Assembly (NCBI GenBank): GCA_019009955.1
Contig: CM032231.1
Coordinates: 43,377,501-43,441,500, forward strand
Source: Riptortus pedestris
Lineage: Eukaryota > Arthropoda > Insecta > Hemiptera > Alydidae
Length of the DNA: 64,000 nt
Reading direction: 5' to 3'
This document shows positions 57,377-64,000 of this stretch, one piece after another. Made by a program: the position numbers and the translations under genes. How positions within the stretch are numbered: position 1 is the first letter of the stretch; each line of letters begins with the position of its first letter. The notes beneath the pieces are model-generated. The model was not told the DNA's origin. It did no database searches and saw only the letters and a program-made list of their open reading frames with translations.

Positions 57377-58208
57377 ATAACTTAATTTATTTAGTCATTT
57401 AGGAAAACGAATTCCCTCGACTACGCGGAAATCGAACCCAGTCACTCACACGGCCACCAGGGAAAATATCGATGAAATATCAAAACTAACATCATAAATT
57501 CAGTACATCTTCCAAAAATTGAATATCCTGAGTTGTCGAAATTGAAATTAAATATGTACGTAGCACACTTTAAAGAAAATTAGTCAAAGTAAAATAAACC
57601 AATTTTGAATTCTAAAGTAGATCATACAGTTACCTAACTCATAAATGTTTGTTTGGAAGTCGTACAACCCTTCGTATTTTTCATAAGTCTTTATGCCAAA
57701 AAAAAAAAAATACTCCCGACTTAATAACTTTCTACCACTCATAAATTCCAAGTTGGTATCATAAAAAACTCTTGCCGTTATTTTGAAACTTTGCTAAGGG
57801 CTTCCTGGAGCCTCTTCATCATACAGCTTTCTCTATTATATGTGCCTTATTCACGTTATCTGAATATGACAAAAAATAAAGTGAGCCAATCTATTGCTGC
57901 TCACAAAAGCGAATGAAAAATAACCGATAAATACAAAATGTACATTCGTAAAAGTTTTAATTTTATAGTGCTACTAATTACCTCTTCAGGCCATCTTAAC
58001 TCTAAAAAATTCATTATCAGGAATTAAGTATTAAATGCCCTCCTGGAAGGTGCTCATAAAGTGACTGTAATTTTCAAAGTACAATGGATATCTTTCAGAC
58101 ACATCTTGTCATAAACATGTTGAAGTGATTTCCTCATTAATCATAGTATTATTACTTTTTTATATGAATGAGTTTATATTTATTTAAAGTTATTTTTTTT
58201 AATTACAG
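57377..58208. other. Probable intron DNA upstream of an exon
   Basis: About 57410-57460 resembles a decayed tRNA-like SINE head on the minus strand (CGGAAATCGAACCCAG). The end (58185-58208) is the T-rich acceptor tract of the next feature. Confidence 0.4.
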
Positions 58209-58278
58209 GCAGTTACTCGCACCAAACCTCATGCAAAAACATTACCTCACCAATGGCGCAGAGCAAGTCTCAAAGCAG
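58209..58278 (+). CDS. Possible 70-bp coding exon of an unidentified gene
   Basis: A T-rich tract and TTACAG acceptor (58203-58208) precede 70 bases of balanced composition, followed by GCAG|GTAAAG. All three frames are open, so reading frame cannot be fixed; the most protein-like is QLLAPNLMQKHYLTNGAEQV then SKQ. A piggyBac-like element starts only 22 bases after the exon end, inside the presumed intron. The gene was not recognised. A non-coding exon is also possible. Confidence 0.45.
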
Positions 58279-58300
58279 GTAAAGTGTTTTTTTTTATTAA

Positions 58301-59233
58301 CCTTCAAACACTACCATGTTTTAAAGTTACTTAAGTACTACCATGGGTCTCTTATGACCCATACAAAAATTTTAAATTTTTTAAATTAATTTATTTAATA
58401 TAATAGTTCAATGGAATTCATAACAAATGTGACACATTTTAAAATGCGAATACAATAAAAATAACTCTTTACTCTTTCCAAAAAAAAAAACGTATTTGAA
58501 TTAGAAAAAAAAAAGCCGAAAAAACTCAAGTCTTCAAATAGTGTAAAAATCAACATGTAAAAATGAATTTTAAGAGGGCCATCTTTCTTCTTATCATATT
58601 TAAGAGTGTTCTGCTCATTCTGAAACAGAAAATATTTCAATATCTTAAATAATAAAGAAACTGTGAAGGGCTCTCTGCTACACTAACAAAAAAAATTAAA
58701 ATTTTATCTTCACAGTTCCGGCAGAGACATTTAGATTCAGAGTGATTCTTGCAACCTGCATTATTACATTTATAGCATATTGTTGAATGTTTCTGGCCAG
58801 ACTTTTGCACAATTCAGCCTCATTTAGCTTTATTTCTGAATCTGTATCATGATCAGAACGATTTGACTGATTGTCTCTGTAATTACTCATTAGATCCTCA
58901 TTATCATCAGCCACAGGATTCTGATTTCCATCATCTTCGTTCATTTATGCCAACTATCCTTATAATGTCTGCCATCCTCAATAAAGCCCCCAATAGTCAA
59001 ATCACTGGGAATATTTTAGAACAACAATTCAATAACGTAATTACTACCATGGGCCAAAAATGATCCTAAAACGTTAATTAGGCAGACACAGGTAATCACA
59101 GAAACGATCGGAAGAGGTTAATTTTAACAGCTGTAACTAAGGGGAGAATACTTGGTACCTAGCAACAAACCAGACAAACCTTAATTTTTATTTTATGCTC
59201 GGGTCGTTTTTGACCCTTGGTAGTAGGTAAAGG
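58301..59233 (-). mobile_element. Non-autonomous piggyBac-like element, complete
   Basis: TTAA at 58297-58300 and 59234-59237. Terminal repeats CCTTCAAACACTACCATG and, in reverse complement, CCTTTACCTACTACCAAG. Subterminal GGGTC...GACCC stems at both ends. 933 bp. Contains a damaged transposase remnant on the minus strand. The partial copy at 372-872 is a close relative. Confidence 0.9.
58696..58944 (-). pseudogene. piggyBac-like transposase remnant, frameshifted
   Basis: The acidic segment (MNEDDGNQNPVADDNEDLMS) is in one frame. A one-base loss in an A run (AAAAGTCTGG versus AAAAAGTCTG in the copy near 610) shifts the Cys-rich end to another frame, where KHSTICYKCNNAGCKNH then CLCRNCEDK is intact. 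The DDE core is absent. Not functional. Confidence 0.65.
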
Positions 59234-59237
59234 TTAA

Positions 59238-61269
59238 CTGTTGTTTTCCTGGACAATATCAAACTACATTATTGGACTTTACTTAAAATTCTAAGCAATT
59301 TATATGCATTCCGTTGCTTAGGGTAGGGGAAAATGCTGAAACCACTCGAATGGCAAATTTAAGTAGCAATTTGAACACCATGATTCCATTCTTATGGTAA
59401 TACTCAGCCAAGACCTGCAAATATTTGCGTACTATCTTTTATTTCACAGACAGACTTCGTAAAAAGTACAAATAATTAAATCTGTCTATCATCTAATCTT
59501 TATGATGTTTCCATCAGAATTCCACGATTCCAAACAAACTAATTATTTCTAGCCAAATTTTGAAGAGATAACTCTTAACAGCTCTTATTTAATATCTGGC
59601 AATATCTGACCAACCTATTTCAAAGCTCAAATTTTATAGAAGGGTCTTGCCATAAAATTTGAAGAATGTATAAATAATATTGGGTGCAGAATAGGAAGAA
59701 TATTTCAAAGCCGTGTACCTAAAGCGACTAACAGTCGGTACGAGAAGCTGAAAATGAAACATAACACATGAGATAACAGTAATACTCTGTGTTAAAGAAT
59801 ATACATTGAATTTTTTAATGTCAAAGACATTTAAGTATTCTGCGAAATCTTATAGTAAAGATGTCCCTCTTCAAATGCCTATATTCTGTTTGTGCATCGC
59901 TCCTAAACGTGTGCACTTGGATTTTAGGTTTTTCCCATTAATGGCTAAAGAAGACGAACGAATACTTCTTAAGGACATTTATTCACTCACATGTTGTACA
60001 AGTCACCAAAAGCGGCTCAAATTTATTATACCTTTATATAATTGTAAATAAGTTAAAACATTGAGTTAATATCGTTCAACGAGAAGCCATCCTTTTTCTT
60101 CGACAAAACGTCCCTATTTTTTAATATTATTATTTCTACTCCTAATTATATCTATATGGTAAAGAGGTTTAAGCGGAATTCCTGAGTGAAATAGGGGCAT
60201 TCGCCACCCCTCACACCAGACAATAGTCCATACCCCACTACCCCATTGTCAACGCAATCTCTGAGTTTTCCAACTCGTTACCAGTTTGTTTCCAAGCCAA
60301 ACCTCTCGTGTTGCTACCCCCAATCCTATTGTCCCAAACCCACAAACATAAAATAAACCCTTCGGAACAAACGAGCTGAAAATGTGTCATATTTTTATCT
60401 CGGTTAATCCCGAACTTTTTCCCAGAATTATAACGAGCCCTCTCCGCATAAACGGGTAGAAATTTGTAACAAAACAATAAAGGATTAAAAATACAAAAGG
60501 ATAGACAGATAATTTTAGCGCTCAATTCGTTCAAGGTTTTTTTTTATCGATGAAACCCCATAATTGCATTTTAATTATTCCTTTTTTTAAAGTTAAATTT
60601 GCATTTAATCCATCCTTTTTTGCTCTATTTAAATGCCTATAAATAAAAAATTGTTTTATCTTAATGAACAAATTATTGAGTGAAATTAATTATAGGAGAA
60701 CAAATGCAGAAGTCAAAAGGAAAAAGAAATGATCTTCTCTTTAATTAATAGGAAATTCTTGCTTCATTAGGACTTCCTTTGCTTTAATTACTGCAGCAAA
60801 GGAAACAAAATCAAAGAAACCCCCGCCTGAAAGAAAAAAAAAATAAATTGCTAATTTTCTTATCAAGGGATAAAAATTCATAAATCAGTCATTAATCAGA
60901 AACTTTTCTCTTTGAAATGTTTATGTTGTTTTAAACGAGTACATAATAAAAAAAATAATTATTTTGTTGGTTTATTATAATTCAAGCATTTATTTTCAAC
61001 AATTAAGATGTTTGATTAATAATTGTCCAATGTTCATACAAAATAAATTCTGGTAATCAGGCGAATGTGAATTATCGTTTCATTATTTGATAGTTCGGTG
61101 GTGAATTAATATTAACAAAAAGTGACCGATTACAGGCGTTTATGACCTGTTTATTCCATGATTATCTGAGTGAGGTAGACAAGAAACAGGTTCATAGATT
61201 GTCTAGTTATAGCTTAATTAATGTATAACCTCAGGTCAGCTGTCCCGTAAGTATTGATACACTTGGCAA
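59238..61269. other. Unique AT-rich DNA, no firm gene
   Basis: A plus frame at 59806-60051 includes MAKEDERILLKDIYSLTCCT and is open to a TAA, unrecognised and without splice support. A minus frame at 60238-60534 is open with no motif. Confidence 0.35.
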
Positions 61270-61402
61270 GGACAATAGGAATTTATTTAATGAAAAACCC
61301 CTGAAATAAGAATCGTTATTCAGTCCCTGGAAAGAAGTGGGCGGTAACCCACCCCAATTATCTGTAGTATCTAATAAAGTTGGCGTTAATAAATAACAAT
61401 CC
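61270..61402 (+). mobile_element. Decayed SINE 3' portion
   Basis: Matches the SINE from AGGAATTTATTTAATG to GGCGTTAATAAATAACAAT with many changes. The tRNA-like head is lost. Confidence 0.65.
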
Positions 61403-61831
61403 ATAAATTTATATTGATCATTGACTTAGCACTTAGTGTTTGTCTTGTTGGTTCTGGATTCTGATTTTGAATTCCTCTCTGAAAATTACTAAGTCGTATG
61501 TTTTGATTTTTAGTCCACTCATTTACCAGTTCATTTTCAATTTCTGGTCAATAAATCTCTTCTCTCAGTTCAACAACACACACCTTGCCCTCAGCCAACA
61601 TCTTAAACCACCGATCGCGAAATGACATAGCTTCAGAAATATTATTTTGAAAATAGTCTTCCTCATTAATTTCTTACATGTACTCTCAATTACCACAGAA
61701 CAAGAAAACTCTTCTGCTTTCGTAGGTATTGTCCAAACATGTATTTATTGATTCAAAAAAATAAATTGTACTCTTAACAAACCCCAGAAATATTATATTA
61801 TTTTAGTGGAATTGTGACACTAATTTAAAAA
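61403..61831. other. AT-rich DNA, nothing recognised
   Basis: One 61-codon plus frame (61440-61625) without motif. Confidence 0.4.
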
Positions 61832-62250
61832 AACGTCCGTCACCAAAGGGTTTGCGTAAACAAAGCAGATTTCCCAGGTTCTGGTAAGGCATTCGTGTGA
61901 CCACAACTCACCATATATTCTCTATTTCTATGTAAAAACCGATGAGCAGATGGGATGGGGGGGGGGGTTGGTACTCCGGACCGAAAACAAGAAAGCACGT
62001 TTAGCATGAATTGTAGATCATTAATAGTTTAACAAGATTGGTTCTATAAATTTTTACGATCCGACTCATAATAACGGATATATTTTGACTTTTTTATGCC
62101 CCCCCCCTTCTTCTGCTGAACTCTCACTATTTCAGTCAGTAACAAATATGATCCATAGTGTTGACAGTAAAGGTTAAATATCAATTATGGTATAGACCAA
62201 ATAAATATTTTCGAGTCATAACATAAAGTCTTATTTGATGACTTCTTCGG
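61832..62250 (+). mobile_element. HINE-like element, left half
   Basis: Left end GTCCGTCACCAAAGGGTTTG with a degraded small hairpin, subterminal repeat GCAGATTTCCC, then the accatatattctct long-left variant shared with 9268 and 20886. Ends near 62250 before any TA core. Serves as the unoccupied counterpart of the nest at 20886-23314. Confidence 0.8.
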
Positions 62251-62829
62251 GCACTTTTAAATTATTTATTTATGATAATTAAACCAATTCACAATTCCGA
62301 TAATATCACTAATATGCTAAAAGTATATGCATCAAGTAACATGTAAACGTAGACCAATATGAGGTCGGCAGGGAAGCGGCAAAACTGATAGGACAAAGGA
62401 AGTATCCCCACACCTCCCTAGGCTCAGTGGTGCGAACATATCACTCATTCAGGATCTCAACCCTGTAATACATTAAATTATATTAACAAATCTGATTACA
62501 TTATCTTCACAATACTAAAACTGTTTGTTCAAATAAGTTCCTCGTTTTAATTATATAAAGTTTTAAATACACTTAAGGGCAAACTGGCGTTACTCATGAC
62601 TTAATGTTTGGGAGAAGAGAGGGGTGGGGGGGGGGCAGTTTACTTTACATGGTGCAATCTGTTACTGGCGTTAAAAAAATCATGATAGATTTGAATTATT
62701 AAGGGTAAAATATTAACATAGATTTGAATTAATTGATCCGTGTGAGGATACCTGGTAGTTCATATTGGAAAAAATTGTTGAGCATTTCAATATTTCTACG
62801 CAATTACTTGCTTCATGCATTGTAGTACG

Positions 62830-63117
62830 AAAAAATGTATATAACAAAAGTTACTCGACTTTCGAAATTCCCCCTCTAAACCATTTCTCCAACTGATCCG
62901 ATTTTTGTCACTAACAAACTTGATCTTTCTTTTTACGTAAAACTATTAAATATCGAGTTTTGTAAAGATTAAAAATTGCAATCTTTAGAGCGTTAACAGA
63001 CAAATATATATTAATTTTTGTTGTATGCTCGATGTACAATTGAGGGAATTTTTCATGTACATGGGAATCAGGGGAGTACATCCTCTATTGAGGATTTCTT
63101 TTAATGGAAATCTGCTA
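62830..63117 (+). mobile_element. HINE-like element, right half, diverged
   Basis: Begins within the body (AATGTATATAACAA), passes a tiny core (AAATATATATTAA) and ends with TTCTTTTAATGGAAATCTGC then TA. The palindrome's left half is mutated. Confidence 0.75.
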
Positions 63118-63723
63118 AAAGTACTGTACAAATCCATTCTGTGTAATTCTTAAGCGTATTAATTTGTTGTAAGTTATTTCATATTAAGTAAGCATCATGC
63201 GTACAGCCAATAAACATAGTCTATTCCTGCTGTTGTGATTAGCATAAATTGTTTATCACGACTATAAATTCCTTGATTTCGGCCATATGTTAACTCCCCA
63301 CAAGTAAATGTCAACCCTCCGGAACCCTGCTTGTCCGTATCACAATTAACATTGGATTAATATTTAGCAGTCATTATTTAGAGATAACGGCTCTGTGAGG
63401 AGTGGGGGGGGGGGATGGGCAGTTAAATCAAAGCCCACCTCTAAAATAGGATTTGCGTTGAATTTACATTCTATTAACATATTATTGGGCTTGGCAGCTT
63501 GGAGGGCTCAATGAATGACAACCGTTGTCATTCAAAATATCCATGTGCCACTAACATTAGACTTATGTTAACTGCGATATGCCCTCATAATGTTTACTCA
63601 AATATGATTTATAAACAAAAAATAATGATAACCAAAATCCATTTCATTTACATATCAAATGCAGACCTACATATTGAATATATCTCCCAAATATTTCTCT
63701 ATAAATACTAATTAAAAAAATTA
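63118..63723. other. AT-rich DNA, nothing recognised
   Basis: One 70-codon plus frame (63499-63711) without motif; a G run at 63404-63413. Confidence 0.4.
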
Positions 63724-63768
63724 AAAAAAGTCCCACACGCAGGGGCTGCGTTAAATAAGCATATTTGT
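63724..63768 (+). mobile_element. HINE left-end fragment
   Basis: AAAGTCCCACACGCAGGGGC and TGCG with GCATATTTGTAC match the family start. The remainder is not present as far as about 63768. Confidence 0.65.
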
Positions 63769-64000
63769 ACTACTATAGTGGGCAATCAACTCTGGTTATT
63801 CTTTATTTTTATTTTACTTTTTCCCTTCCACTCCACAATTTCTTCCCGTACTAATATTCTTAATCGTAGAATTATTCCGCAAAACAAGAGTTGCTGGAAT
63901 GATTACAAAAATCCTATAATAATTATTAACATCTGGATAATTTATCTTATTCTTAGATGTCTATTTATGGTTCGAAATCTCCCAGGCTTAATGGTACCCG

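Noticed and set aside
1..64000. CRISPR array or other prokaryotic defence system
   Set aside because: The repeats are dispersed, of both orientations, hundreds of bases long and nested. Introns, SINEs and LINEs point to a eukaryote.

Overview
The window looks like intergenic and intronic DNA from an animal nuclear genome, most likely an insect. It is strongly AT-rich, has no operons or long ORFs, and is built almost entirely from nested eukaryotic transposable elements, with a few short exon-like blocks between them. The insect assignment is an inference from repeat content: DINE-1/HINE-like elements, a tRNA-derived SINE, 5'-truncated LINEs with TAAA tails, TTAA-flanked piggyBac relatives and an animal-type Helitron. 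The species cannot be told.

The dominant feature is one dispersed family, called HINE-like here, with about 28 full or partial copies on both strands (about 17 kb by my rough sum, roughly a quarter of the window). The consensus plan in sense direction is: start AAGTCCGTCACG; a small hairpin CGCAGGGGCTGCG; a subterminal repeat GCAGATTTCCC; an A+T body with C-rich patches; a short palindrome ACCGCTAGAGCGGT (or a variant); a (TA)n core; a conserved right arm; and a 3' palindrome GATTTCCCTTAAGGGAAATC followed by TGCTA. The GCAGATTTCCC near the left end is inverted (GGGAAATCTGC) at the right end. This is the layout of Helentron-associated, DINE-1-type non-autonomous rolling-circle elements. No autonomous partner is in the window.

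Other elements are: (i) about 14 copies or fragments of a SINE apparently derived from tRNA-Leu(UAA), many with clean target-site duplications; (ii) three or more families of 5'-truncated LINE ends, one retaining the C-terminal CCHC region; (iii) three TTAA-type elements (13169-14213, 37681-38570, 58301-59233) plus a partial copy near 372-872, several with piggyBac Cys-rich remnants; (iv) a canonical Helitron (21488-22282, TC...CTAG, A|T target) carrying the end of its helicase; (v) two foldback elements. Nesting is reciprocal: SINEs sit in HINEs, a HINE sits in a SINE, and a Helitron sits inside a HINE that sits inside another HINE (20886-23314).

Host coding content is sparse. The best candidates are a minus-strand terminal exon (32096-32233), a minus-strand internal exon with textbook splice sites (50338-50405), a plus-strand open block ending in a GTAAGT donor (about 36344-36525), a plus-strand 70-base exon at 58209-58278 next to a piggyBac insertion, and a 121-codon ORF with a membrane segment (27600-27965). 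None could be assigned to a known protein by eye. The remaining stretches are AT-rich unique or decayed DNA in which I see no gene.
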